44,204 bases of DNA from Ferruginibacter sp. (lineage in GTDB: Bacteria > Bacteroidota > Bacteroidia > Chitinophagales > Chitinophagaceae). The translations under genes and the position numbers were made by a program. Where the stretch lies: contig JANXTG010000199.1 of assembly GCA_025352525.1 (NCBI GenBank), positions 1 through 44,204 of the forward strand. Reading direction: 5' to 3'. Shown here piece by piece: positions 1 to 9,893 of the stretch (positions within the stretch are counted from its first letter, which is position 1; every line of letters begins with the position of its first letter). A model generated the notes under the pieces. That model ran no database searches, had not been told where the DNA came from, and saw only the letters and a list, made by a program, of their open reading frames with translations.

Positions 1-2
1 TT

Positions 3-359
3 TCAGCTAAGTTTGACAATGCTTATGGAAATGTCCACATAAGTCGCTTAGCAGAAATGTATTTGACCAGAGCAGAAAGTAATTTTAGGTTGGGATCTGC
101 AGTTGGCGCCACAGCTTTGGATGACATCAATAGAATTAGAAACAGAGTAGGGCTACCGAATCTATTGGTTGTAACCTTAGCAAATATTTTAAAGGAAAGA
201 AAACTTGAACTGGCTTTTGAAGGTTTTGCATTGCATGATGCAAGGAGACTTCAAAATAATGTTGGAGCTTTGCCTTATAATTCCCCAAAACTAATTTACC
301 CAATACCTGACAGAGAAATCAGAGTGAATAGCAACTTAGTTCAAAATGCAGGATATTAA
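3..359 (+). CDS. SusD/RagB-family outer membrane lipoprotein, C-terminal fragment (5' end outside window)
   Basis: Frame stays open to the left edge (…SAKFDNAYGNVHISRLAEMYLTRAE); YLTRAE…INRIRNRVGL…ERKLELAFEG and C-terminal PIPDREI…NPxLxQNxGY-like ending are typical of SusD/RagB. Confidence 0.88.
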   Translation, partial: SAKFDNAYGNVHISRLAEMYLTRAESNFRLGSAVGATALDDINRIRNRVGLPNLLVVTLANILKERKLELAFEGFALHDARRLQNNVGALPYNSPKLIYPIPDREIRVNSNLVQNAGY

Positions 360-385
360 GATTTTTTAATTTTATTTTTAAAAGG

Positions 386-421
386 TAAAAAGTTGCTTCC
401 CTAACAAGAAGCGACTTTTTA
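386..421 (+). terminator. Rho-independent terminator-like hairpin after SusD gene
   Basis: aaaaagttgctt…aagaagcgactttttatt: inverted arms followed by T-rich tract. Confidence 0.6.
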
Positions 422-543
422 TTTATACAATTTTAAAAAGATGCATTAATCTAAACAAAAGTCTTTATTTTTGCCGCCCAAAACCACCTCAATTTATGTT
501 CGTGTTCATTCATAATATTTTAGGGTTTGATTGGTAATATGAT

Positions 544-617
544 GTCGGGGTAGCTCAGCTGGTTAGAGCATCGGATTCATAACCCGAAGGTCGGCAGTTC
601 AAGTCTGCTTCCCGATA
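544..617 (+). tRNA. tRNA-Met (anticodon CAT)
   Basis: Cloverleaf readable: acceptor GTCGGGG/TCCCGAT, D-arm GCTCAGCTGGTTAGAGC, anticodon arm CGGATTCATAACCCG, T-arm GGCAGTTCAAGTCTGCT. Elongator versus Ile2 (lysidine) identity not resolved. Confidence 0.93.
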
Positions 618-619
618 CT

Positions 620-656
620 AAGCCCAAGCCTTTACACATAGGGTTTGGGCTTTTTC
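620..656 (+). terminator. Terminator downstream of tRNA
   Basis: agcccaagcc…gggtttgggctttttct hairpin plus T tract. Confidence 0.65.
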
Positions 657-711
657 TCTATACCTACTTTTTATTGAGAAAGTGTCACAGTTTACAAAAT
701 CTTATCTTAAT

Positions 712-1131
712 CTATAAATTTGGAGAATGACACTCTTTCCAATAACTCATTATTGAAAAAACTAATTTTTCTATTTCTTTAAGAGATGATGGTTTTACAA
801 AAAAACCCTGTACAGACTGGGAATAAGCCTTTACAACCAACGGCTGTTCAGCTGCTGTTGTTAAAAACAAGTAAGGAATACAACGTAGATTTAATTGTTC
901 GTTATTGAAAATTTTTTCCCTCAACTCCATACCATTTAAACGAGGCATATTAATATCTGAAAGAATTAAAAAAGGCTTTACTGACATGGAAAGCAAATAT
1001 TCAAGTGCTTTTTCTCCGTCTTCAAAATAAAGAATTTCGTTTTCGTAATTAAGTTTTTTAAATACTCCTTTAAGGATTTCCTGATCATCAAAATCGTCCT
1101 CAATTATTATTATTGGGCCATTCTTATCCAT
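712..1131 (-). CDS. Single-domain response regulator (CheY/Rcp1-like receiver)
   Basis: IIIIEDDFDDQEIL, LILSDINMPRLNGMEL, YLFLTTAAEQ, GFFVKPSS: receiver Asp/Thr/Lys motifs; no output domain. Confidence 0.9.
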   Translation of the reverse strand: MDKNGPIIIIEDDFDDQEILKGVFKKLNYENEILYFEDGEKALEYLLSMSVKPFLILSDINMPRLNGMELREKIFNNEQLNLRCIPYLFLTTAAEQPLVVKAYSQSVQGFFVKPSSLKEIEKLVFSIMSYWKECHSPNL

Positions 1132-1297
1132 AAAAAATTGAATATTAAAACTATTAAAGCGTAAATTAATAAAAAAAAACGAAGTTTAAATTTGGTGGCG
1201 CAAGATTAGATTATAATAACTATAAATGAAGTTATATTTTATTAAACACATCAGATTTCCCCCAATATTGATGTCGTACTTTACAAAAATTTCCATT

Positions 1298-1969
1298 GTG
1301 AAAATATTAATTATTGAAGATGAAAAAGCTTTAAGTGATAGCATAACAACTTATCTAAAAGGTCAGGATTATATTTGTGAAGTAGCTAAAGATTTTAATA
1401 CAGCTTTAGAGAAAACAGCTTTGTTTGATTATGATTGTATTCTGCTCGATTTGACGCTTCCAGGGGGAAATGGTTTAACGCTTTTAAAAGAATTAAAAGC
1501 AAATAATAAAACAGACGGCGTGCTTATAATTTCAGCCAAAAATTCCCTTGACGATAAAGTAACCGCATTAACCTTGGGTGCAGATGATTATCTTTCTAAG
1601 CCTTTTCATTTATCTGAATTAAATGCAAGAATTGGTGCCATTATAAGGCGTAAACAATTTGCAGGAAGTAATATTTTAAAGTTTAACAGCATAAATATTG
1701 ACACCACTTGTAAAACAGCAGAAGTAAATAAAAAAAATTTAGAGCTAACAAAAAAGGAATTTGAATTATTACTATACTTTATAATAAACAAGAAAAAAGT
1801 CATTTCTAAAAATGCTATAGCTGAACATTTATGGGGTGACGATATGGAAGGTAGTCTTGACTTTATTTATACCCATATAAAAAATTTAAGAAAAAAATTA
1901 ATGGAAGCTGATAATATTGATTACATAAAATCAATTTACGGAATGGGCTATAAATTTACTGACCAGTGA
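1298..1969 (+). CDS. OmpR-family response regulator (receiver + winged helix)
   Basis: VKILIIEDEKALSD…LLDLTLPGGNG…ADDYLSKPFHLSELNARI…wHTH ending YIKSIYGMGYKF. GTG at 1298 preferred over ORF-track start 1226. Confidence 0.92.
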   Translation: MKILIIEDEKALSDSITTYLKGQDYICEVAKDFNTALEKTALFDYDCILLDLTLPGGNGLTLLKELKANNKTDGVLIISAKNSLDDKVTALTLGADDYLSKPFHLSELNARIGAIIRRKQFAGSNILKFNSINIDTTCKTAEVNKKNLELTKKEFELLLYFIINKKKVISKNAIAEHLWGDDMEGSLDFIYTHIKNLRKKLMEADNIDYIKSIYGMGYKFTDQ

Positions 1970-3219
1970 AACTATTTGCAAAATATAACCGTGTTAACAT
2001 CGTAGCTACGGTTGTAGTATTACTGATTGGAGGTATATGCTATTATTTAATTTTACATTTTGTACTGCTTAAACAATTAGATAATGATTTAAATGCAGAG
2101 GAACAGGAAATAAAAAATTACATTCTATTGAATCATTTATTACCTGTACCTACAAATACAAAAGAACAAGAAATAATATTTAAGGAGAGTACATCAGCAT
2201 TAAAAAGAAAAATAGAAAGTAAGAAAATTTACAAAAAAGAAGATGATGAATATGAGCTCTGCCGAATATTATTTTTTCCAGTAAATGTTTCTGGAAAAAA
2301 TTACAATGTTTACATTTCCCAGTCGCAGGAAGCTACAGAAGATCTGATGCAACTTATTGCCAGCATCACACTTGGCCTTGTACTGTTACTGCTGTTTATA
2401 TTATTTATTGTAAATCGTTTTATTTTAAATAAACTATGGCATCCCTTCAACACAACTTTGGCAAAACTTAAGGAATTTGATATAAATCAAAATCAAAAAT
2501 TGCAATTAAATACCACCAACATAGATGAATTTATAGATCTAAATTATGCTGTAAGTAAAATGAATGATAGCGTAGTAAGAGATTATACCGCATTAAAAAG
2601 TTTTACAGAAAATGCCTCTCATGAAATACAAACACCTCTTGCTATTGTAAATACAAAATTGGAATTGCTTATACAGTCAGAAAATTTTACTGCAGCTCAA
2701 ATGCAGAATATTCAGACTATACACAATGAAATAAACAGGTTAAGCAAACTTAATAAATCATTACTGCTCCTCACAAAAATTGACAATCACCAGTTTGAGG
2801 AAAAAGAGGAAGTTGATATTGTAAAAATTATTACCACATTGTTAAATAATTATGAAGAATTATTTACTGCAAAAAGAATTAATCTTTTTAAAGAAATGGA
2901 AACAACTGTTTTTATATTAATGAATGAAACAATGGCCCAGGTTTTAATTTCAAATTTAATCACCAATGCTATAAAACATAACATAGATAATGGAACAATT
3001 AATATTTTTTTAAATAAAACATTTCTTTTAATTACAAATACAGGGACAGCATTACAAAATTATCCCGCCAACATGTTTGAACGTTTTAAAAAAGACAAAG
3101 TGCATTCAGACTCTCTTGGTCTAGGATTATCAATCGTAAAAAAAATATGTGACCTTTATAATTTTTCTGTAAACTATGAGTATGCAAATAATATACACAG
3201 CATAAAAATAGTATTTTAA
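1966..3219 (+). CDS. Sensor histidine kinase (HisKA/HATPase_c)
   Basis: Two TM segments, H-box ENASHEIQTPLAIV, N-box LITNAIKHN, G-box LGLGLSIVKKI; 4-nt overlap (GTGA) with upstream regulator. Confidence 0.93.
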   Translation: MKLFAKYNRVNIVATVVVLLIGGICYYLILHFVLLKQLDNDLNAEEQEIKNYILLNHLLPVPTNTKEQEIIFKESTSALKRKIESKKIYKKEDDEYELCRILFFPVNVSGKNYNVYISQSQEATEDLMQLIASITLGLVLLLLFILFIVNRFILNKLWHPFNTTLAKLKEFDINQNQKLQLNTTNIDEFIDLNYAVSKMNDSVVRDYTALKSFTENASHEIQTPLAIVNTKLELLIQSENFTAAQMQNIQTIHNEINRLSKLNKSLLLLTKIDNHQFEEKEEVDIVKIITTLLNNYEELFTAKRINLFKEMETTVFILMNETMAQVLISNLITNAIKHNIDNGTINIFLNKTFLLITNTGTALQNYPANMFERFKKDKVHSDSLGLGLSIVKKICDLYNFSVNYEYANNIHSIKIVF

Positions 3220-3271
3220 AGGGTTGCTTACAGCTCTTAATGAACTTCAAATTTATCACAGATTTTTCTTT

Positions 3272-3279
3272 TAAATTTG
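3272..3279 (+). promoter_or_regulatory. Possible Bacteroidota -7 element (TAAATTTG, consensus TAnnTTTG) upstream of YncE-like gene
   Basis: Motif match 21 bp before ATG at 3301; no convincing -33 box. Confidence 0.3.
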
Positions 3280-3300
3280 TTTAATTAAATCTTAAAAAAT

Positions 3301-4308
3301 ATGAAAAAAATATCCCTATTATTTACGCTCATCGTAGCTATAATATCTAGTACCTATGCACAGACATCTAAATCTATCCACTTAAAAAAGGTTTTTCATA
3401 TAACAAGTGCTTCCGGTTGGGATTATTTAGAAATCGGGCCAATAAATGACAGGCTTTATGTGAGCCATGGTAACCAGGTAAATATTTTAAATAAAATTTC
3501 TGGTGATTCAATTGGAATAATTGAAAATACAAAAGGCGTGCATGGAATAGCATTTGATGTTGCAAATAATGAAGGTTTTACAAGCAACGGAAGCCTGAAT
3601 AACGTAACGGTATTTGATATAACAAGCAATAAAATAATTACACAAATACCGACAGGCCAAAACCCTGATGCAATTTTTTATGAACCATTTTCCAAAAAAA
3701 TTATAACCTGTAATGGCCGCAGCAAAAGTTTAAGCATTATTGATGCTGCACAAAATAAAGTCGTAGACAGTGTTTATATTGGTGGAAAGCCTGAAACAGC
3801 CGTAAGTGACGGAAAAGGGAAAATATTTGTAAACGTAGAAGATAAAAATGAAATAGTACAGATAGATGCTAAAACATTTAAGGTTTTAAACCACTGGAGT
3901 ATTAAACCCGGCCAAAGCCCCACAGGATTAGCTATTGATACCAAAACAAACAGGTTATTTGCTGGCTGCGAAAAATTATTATTGGTAATAGATGCTGTTA
4001 ATGGAAAAGTAATTGACAAGATAACAATTGGAGACGGTTGTGACGGTGTGGCTTTTGATGATGCAACCAAAAACATTTACACCTCCAACGGAGAGGGAAC
4101 ACTCTCTGTTATACACGAAGAAAATGCAAATAAATATGTTTTTGTAACAAACGTAGTAACAAAGAAAAGTGCCAGAACATTAATACTTGATAAGAAAAGT
4201 CATTTAATTTATCTCCCCGCAGCAGAATTTGATGCATCTTTAAAAGACAGCAGAGGTAGAGCAATGATTAAACCGGGATCATTTCAAATTTTAGTTTATG
4301 GTAAATAA
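3301..4308 (+). CDS. YncE-like beta-propeller repeat protein, secreted
   Basis: Signal peptide MKKISLLFTLIVAIISSTYAQ; repeated propeller blades (NDRLYVSHGNQVNILNK, KIITCNGRSKSLSIIDAAQNKVVDSVYIGGKPE, NRLFAGCEKLLLVIDAVNGKVI). Confidence 0.83.
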   Translation: MKKISLLFTLIVAIISSTYAQTSKSIHLKKVFHITSASGWDYLEIGPINDRLYVSHGNQVNILNKISGDSIGIIENTKGVHGIAFDVANNEGFTSNGSLNNVTVFDITSNKIITQIPTGQNPDAIFYEPFSKKIITCNGRSKSLSIIDAAQNKVVDSVYIGGKPETAVSDGKGKIFVNVEDKNEIVQIDAKTFKVLNHWSIKPGQSPTGLAIDTKTNRLFAGCEKLLLVIDAVNGKVIDKITIGDGCDGVAFDDATKNIYTSNGEGTLSVIHEENANKYVFVTNVVTKKSARTLILDKKSHLIYLPAAEFDASLKDSRGRAMIKPGSFQILVYGK

Positions 4309-4369
4309 TACTGTTTAAATAAAAAATATACGATTTATAAACCCGGTTTTTTTTGCCATAATTATTTAC

Positions 4370-5641
4370 ATGAAGAAAGTATTTTATTTCTGTTTATTAT
4401 TTCATGTAGAAGTATTTGCGCAGCAAAGCAATATAGAGTATTTCGTTAGTGAAGGGTTAAAGGCAAATCCTACATTATTGGAAAATACAAATCTTCAGCA
4501 AAGTTTTGAATTACAAAAACAAATTATTGCAGCACAAAACAAAAAACCCCTTATAAATTTTACTGCAGATTATTTATTTGCCCCGTTTTTTTTTGATAAC
4601 GGAAAACCAATCAGCATTACTGGCAACCCATCACCAAAAGCATTTGGGTACGATGCCGGCATAACAAATGGTGGCCTTTATGCGGCACAGTTTAATATTG
4701 CTATCCCGCTTTTTAATACCTCACTTATTAACAATCTTTATACCCAAAACAAAACGCAGGCCGATGTTTCAGCCTATAGCAGAAAACAGACAGTGTATGA
4801 TGTTACAAAATCAATTATTGACCAGTATATAATTTCATACACTTTTCAACAACAGGGTTTTTACCTAAAGAAAATAATTGATCAACTGGAAAGCCGCAAA
4901 CCTTTGGTGGCAGCTTTGGTAAAGCAAGGCTTGTTACAGCAAAATGATTTCCTGTTACTTGATATTCAGATACTGACAAATAAAAATGATTTAAAACAAC
5001 AGGAATTTGCTTTTAATAACGGAGTAGCTTTATTAAAAAATCTTTCACTTATAAGTGATAGTGCTAATTACATTCTAGCTAAGCCATCTATCCAGATAAA
5101 TACAAATCCTATTGAATATTACTATATTCAAAAATTTAAACTGGACAGTTTAAACATTGTTGCGCAGCAAAATGTTTTTGAAAATAAATATAAAACACAG
5201 GTAAGTGTAATGGGCTCCACCGGTATTAATGCAACAGAAATTGTAAACATTCCGCACAACATAGGATTGAGTGCAGGTGTACACGTCGTCGTGCCTATCA
5301 GAGATGGGAACCAAAGAAAACTTAACAGAAAACAAAATGCAATTTTAATTAATAATCAAAAAATTTACAGGGATAATGCAGCACTGCTTTTGAAGAATAA
5401 TTTACGCAATGCAAAGCAACAGATTGAGCAATGGCAGCAAACAATAAGTATGGCAAAAGAGCCGATTGAAAAACAGGAATTGCTGCTTGATATTATAAAA
5501 GATAAAGTAATAAAGGGACAGGTAACAGTTATGGATTATATTAATGCTTTGCAAGAATATGCATTGCTTCAAAAAAATAAGGCAATTGCAGAAACAAATT
5601 TACTGCTCTATATTAATCTATATAATTATTACAACAGGTAA
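4370..5641 (+). CDS. TolC-family outer membrane efflux protein
   Basis: Signal peptide; coiled-coil rich ~420 aa; located directly before MFP and RND genes; typical C-terminal VMDYINALQEYALLQKNKAIAETNLLLYINLYNYY. Confidence 0.82.
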   Translation: MKKVFYFCLLFHVEVFAQQSNIEYFVSEGLKANPTLLENTNLQQSFELQKQIIAAQNKKPLINFTADYLFAPFFFDNGKPISITGNPSPKAFGYDAGITNGGLYAAQFNIAIPLFNTSLINNLYTQNKTQADVSAYSRKQTVYDVTKSIIDQYIISYTFQQQGFYLKKIIDQLESRKPLVAALVKQGLLQQNDFLLLDIQILTNKNDLKQQEFAFNNGVALLKNLSLISDSANYILAKPSIQINTNPIEYYYIQKFKLDSLNIVAQQNVFENKYKTQVSVMGSTGINATEIVNIPHNIGLSAGVHVVVPIRDGNQRKLNRKQNAILINNQKIYRDNAALLLKNNLRNAKQQIEQWQQTISMAKEPIEKQELLLDIIKDKVIKGQVTVMDYINALQEYALLQKNKAIAETNLLLYINLYNYYNR

Positions 5642-5650
5642 ACAAAAAAC

Positions 5651-6583
5651 ATGTCAACCAGGAATTTTATTTTATTAATGTATGCCAACCTGCTCATTTT
5701 TTTTACAGCTTGTGGAAGCAAAAAAAAAGTTGAAGAAGAAAAAACAACCTCTGTTAAAACAGCTGTAACTGTTATACAGTCAGGCACACAAAACTTTAGT
5801 GATTACCTGCAGCTAAATGGCAGCACACATTTTCAAAAGAAAATGGTAGTACGTGCAAACATTACAGGCTATATTTTAACAATGCCTTGGAAGGTAGGAA
5901 ACCATATAAAAAGTGGTACGTTGTTTTGTACAATAAAGACAAAAGAACAAGATGCACTTAAAAATATTGATAGCCGGGAACCTTCTTTAAAACAGTTTCA
6001 GACTCCTATAAAAGTGATGACTAGTGCTTCAGGAAATTTTACAGCAATTAATTACAGTAAAGGAGATTTTGTAAATGAAGGAGATGTGCTTGCAACAATT
6101 ACAGATCCGTCATCGCTAGTGCTGTTGGTAAATGTTCCTTATGAATACCACCGTTTCGTTTATAAAGGTAGAAGTTGCCTGGTGAAATTTCCTGATGGTA
6201 AAAATATTGCAGCTACCATACAGGAAGAAATTCCATTTGTAGATTCTGCTACACAAACACAATCGTATTTAATCCGCATACCAGGTAATCAGGTATTGCC
6301 GGAAAATCTTAACCTGATTGTACAGATTCCGGTAAAGCAAAAAATATCTGCATCTGCTCTCCCACTGGAGGCTATCCAAACAAATGAAACACAGGATAAA
6401 TTTTGGGTAATGAAGCTGGTAAACGATTCAATAGCTGTGAAAGTGCCGGTAACTGTGGGTTTACAAAAAGATTCTATGAGGGAAATACTTACAGGATTAG
6501 GTATGATGGATAAAATAATTGTAAAAGGTGCTTACGGTTTGGCAGATTCATCTTTGGTAAGGATAGAACCTGATTTAAAATAA
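5651..6583 (+). CDS. RND efflux periplasmic adaptor (membrane fusion protein), lipoprotein
   Basis: Lipobox FFTAC; ANITGYILTMPWKVGNHIKSG barrel-sandwich; EAIQTNETQDKFWVMKLVNDSIAVKVPVTVGLQKDSMREILTGL typical of MFP. Confidence 0.88.
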   Translation: MSTRNFILLMYANLLIFFTACGSKKKVEEEKTTSVKTAVTVIQSGTQNFSDYLQLNGSTHFQKKMVVRANITGYILTMPWKVGNHIKSGTLFCTIKTKEQDALKNIDSREPSLKQFQTPIKVMTSASGNFTAINYSKGDFVNEGDVLATITDPSSLVLLVNVPYEYHRFVYKGRSCLVKFPDGKNIAATIQEEIPFVDSATQTQSYLIRIPGNQVLPENLNLIVQIPVKQKISASALPLEAIQTNETQDKFWVMKLVNDSIAVKVPVTVGLQKDSMREILTGLGMMDKIIVKGAYGLADSSLVRIEPDLK

Positions 6584-6693
6584 TTTTCTTTCTTATCATA
6601 AAAAAATAAATAAAACAGAAAAGTATTTTTTAAAACTTTGTGATAAAGTAAATGAATAACAAAAAATAATCTTGTATTCCTATTTAGAGAATT

Positions 6694-9600
6694 TTGAGAA
6701 AGCCTATGCAGCAGTATCATTCACATAATAAAAAATCAATCATAGGGCTTGCCGTACTTACATTGCTTGCAGGTTTTTTTTCATTTTCAAAACTTAAGAC
6801 AGGATTATTTCCAGACATTACTTTTCCCAAATTAAAAGTAATTGCAGATGCAGGGCAACAGCCTGTAAATAAAATGATGGCAACGGTAACCGTACCGCTG
6901 GAAAACATTATAAAAAAAACTGAAGGACTTGATTATATACGCAGCACCACATCAAGAGGAAGTTGCGAAATTTCTGTTTTTCTAAAATGGAATGCAGATG
7001 TAGATCTTGCAAAACTGCAGATGGAATCGCTGATAAACAATATAAGAAGCAGTTTATTAATTGGTACGCAGATTACTGTTGAAAAAATGAATCCATCCAT
7101 CTTACCGGTGATGGGTTTTAGCCTGGAAGGAAACCGATCTTCCATTGAATTGAAAAAAATTGCGCAACTTCAAATAAAACCTTTTCTGGCTGCAACACCC
7201 GGTGTTTCAGACATTGCAGTAATTGGTGGTCGTACAAAAGAATATCAAATACTTTTAAAACAAGACCGGCTTACAGAACTTGGTATAACGCCACAACAAA
7301 TAAGCAATGTTGTGGGCCAAGCCAATTTGTTGCAATCCAATGGCTATATTAATGATTACAACAGGCTTTATTTAACCATTACAGATAATGCAATTAGCAG
7401 TAAAACAGAACTGGAAAATTTAATTGTTTTAAATAATTCTAAACGAATTATTCAATTAAAAGATATTGCCGAAATAAAAATTGCAGAGACTAAAGAATAT
7501 GTAAAAATAAATGCAAATGGTAAAGATGTACCGTTGATTGCTGTTATAAAACAACCCAAAGCAAACCTGGTAGACGTAAACAATGATGTTTTAAAAAAAG
7601 TAAAAGAGCTGGAAACTATTTTACCAAAAGATGTAAAAATTAAACCTTATTACCTGCAGGCAGATTTTGTAAATGAAAGTGTAAAAAGTATTGAAGATGT
7701 TTTATGGATAGGACTAATACTTGCCATTTTCGTAGTAATTATTTTCTTACGCTCATGGAAAAGTAGTCTGGTTATATTATTAACTATTCCTACTACACTG
7801 GCACTTACAATAATTTGCCTTTATGCATTCGGCTATACTTTTAATATTATGACCCTTGGTGCAATAGCGGCTGCTATTGGGTTAATGATAGATGATGCTG
7901 TAATTGTAGTAGAACAGATTCACAGAAGCCATGAAGAACATCCCGATGAAAAAATGCCTGTAGTAATCAGTAAAGCAATCAGGTATTTATTTCCTGCCAT
8001 GATTGGTTCTTCCTTAAGCACCATTGTAATTTTTGTTCCTTTTATTTTGATGAGTGGTGTTGCCGGTGCATATTTTAAAGTATTGGCATTTACAATGATC
8101 ATTACGCTGACCGTTTCATTTTTGGTTACATGGCTCGTGTTACCAGCATTGTTTTTACTTTTCCCTTATAAAACAAAAGATGCTGCCGCAATAAAAAAAC
8201 AGGAAATTCTAATTCATAAAAAACAAAAAGAACAGGGCGGATGGATTCGTTTTTTTATTAAACATTCTTACATCAGTATTTTATTTGCACTTATCTGTGC
8301 ATTTATTATTTATGTTTTACCAGGCAAAATGCCCACAGGTTTTTTACCTGAAATGGATGAAGGGGGCATTGTACTTGATTTTAACAGCCCACCCGGAACA
8401 ACACTGGAAGAAACAGACAGAATGCTGAAGGATGTAGATAAAATTATTCAGCAACAACCTGAAGTTGCAAACTTTAGCAGACGCCTCGGAACACAAATGG
8501 GCTTTTTCATTACTGAACCAAACAGAGGAGACTACCTTATTCAATTAAAAAAGAAAAGAGGTTTAAATACAAACGAAGTATCTGCAGAACTTCGCCAAAA
8601 AATAGAAACTACCCTGCCACAGTTAAAAGTAGATTTCGGACAGGTAATAGGAGATATGCTTGGTGATTTAATGAGTAGTGTGCAGCCAATAGAAATAAAA
8701 CTATATGGCGATAATACGCAGAAGCTACAAGAACTTTCACAACAAATAGCAGAAATTGTAAGTACAGTAAAGGGAACCGCAGATGTGTTTAATGGCATCA
8801 TAGTGGCGGGCCCCGAAATAATAGTGGAGCCTGATGTAGCTAAACTGGCGCAGTTTAATATTACAGCTGCTGATTTTCAATTTCAATTACAGACGCAACT
8901 TGAAGGAACTGTAATCAGCACAATTATGGAGAAAGAACAAATGATAAACATTAGAATGCTTTATCCGGATGCACAACGTAGTAACCTTATTTCTCTAAAA
9001 AACGGGAATATTTTTTTACCAAACGGTTCATTAAAATCTATAAATACTGTATCAACAATTCATACAGAAAAAGGTGTTGCACAAATTGAAAGAGAAAATC
9101 AAAAAATGATTGGAGCAATTACTGCACGGTTGGAAAACAGAGATCTTGGAAGTACGCTTAAAGAAATACAACAACAAATAAATACAAAACTTTCTTTACC
9201 GGCTGGCTATCGCATAGAATATGGAGGCTCTTATGCACAGCAGCAACAAGCATTTACAGAATTATTGTATATTTTAATTGCAGCATGTTTGTTGGTATTT
9301 GTAGTATTACTAACTCTTTTTAGAGAATTTTTAGTTTCACTTTTTATTATATTACTGGCAGTACTCGGCGTTGCAGGATGCTTACTTGCTTTGTATCTTA
9401 CCCATACCCCATTAAACGTAGGAAGTTATACGGGTATTATAATGATCGTAGGAATTATAGGCGAAAATTCCATTTTTACTTACCAGCAATATCTTGTGGC
9501 AAAACTTACCATGGATACCAAACAAAGTATTGTTTTTGCCATAAGTGCAAGGTTAAGACCTAAATTGATGACGGCTTTTGGAGCAATCATGGCATTGCTC

Positions 9601-9738
9601 CCACTTGCTTTAGGGATAGGAGCAGGTGCACAATTACATCAACCGCTTGCTATAGCTGTTATTGGTGGATTATGTTTTGCGTTGCCCTTATTGCTGATTG
9701 TTTTACCAACCTTTTTAAAAATTATCCACAGAAAGTAA
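6694..9738 (+). CDS. RND-family efflux permease (AcrB/MMPL superfamily)
   Basis: ~1014 aa, duplicated TM topology, GLMIDDAVIVVEQIHR, GLFPDITFPKLKVIADAGQQPVNKMMATVTVPLE. Start TTG 6694 or ATG 6706. Confidence 0.93.
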   Translation: MRKPMQQYHSHNKKSIIGLAVLTLLAGFFSFSKLKTGLFPDITFPKLKVIADAGQQPVNKMMATVTVPLENIIKKTEGLDYIRSTTSRGSCEISVFLKWNADVDLAKLQMESLINNIRSSLLIGTQITVEKMNPSILPVMGFSLEGNRSSIELKKIAQLQIKPFLAATPGVSDIAVIGGRTKEYQILLKQDRLTELGITPQQISNVVGQANLLQSNGYINDYNRLYLTITDNAISSKTELENLIVLNNSKRIIQLKDIAEIKIAETKEYVKINANGKDVPLIAVIKQPKANLVDVNNDVLKKVKELETILPKDVKIKPYYLQADFVNESVKSIEDVLWIGLILAIFVVIIFLRSWKSSLVILLTIPTTLALTIICLYAFGYTFNIMTLGAIAAAIGLMIDDAVIVVEQIHRSHEEHPDEKMPVVISKAIRYLFPAMIGSSLSTIVIFVPFILMSGVAGAYFKVLAFTMIITLTVSFLVTWLVLPALFLLFPYKTKDAAAIKKQEILIHKKQKEQGGWIRFFIKHSYISILFALICAFIIYVLPGKMPTGFLPEMDEGGIVLDFNSPPGTTLEETDRMLKDVDKIIQQQPEVANFSRRLGTQMGFFITEPNRGDYLIQLKKKRGLNTNEVSAELRQKIETTLPQLKVDFGQVIGDMLGDLMSSVQPIEIKLYGDNTQKLQELSQQIAEIVSTVKGTADVFNGIIVAGPEIIVEPDVAKLAQFNITAADFQFQLQTQLEGTVISTIMEKEQMINIRMLYPDAQRSNLISLKNGNIFLPNGSLKSINTVSTIHTEKGVAQIERENQKMIGAITARLENRDLGSTLKEIQQQINTKLSLPAGYRIEYGGSYAQQQQAFTELLYILIAACLLVFVVLLTLFREFLVSLFIILLAVLGVAGCLLALYLTHTPLNVGSYTGIIMIVGIIGENSIFTYQQYLVAKLTMDTKQSIVFAISARLRPKLMTAFGAIMALLPLALGIGAGAQLHQPLAIAVIGGLCFALPLLLIVLPTFLKIIHRK

Positions 9739-9893
9739 AACCTTATCAAAAAGGGAATTTAATAACAGATTATTTTCAGATTTAAATTTTAGTTATTATA
9801 TTACAAATAATAATTCTTCAAAAAGTTTAAGGATAATCACTGTATAAAAAAATTTAGCATCAAAATTATTTAATCACTCATAAAAACAAACAA

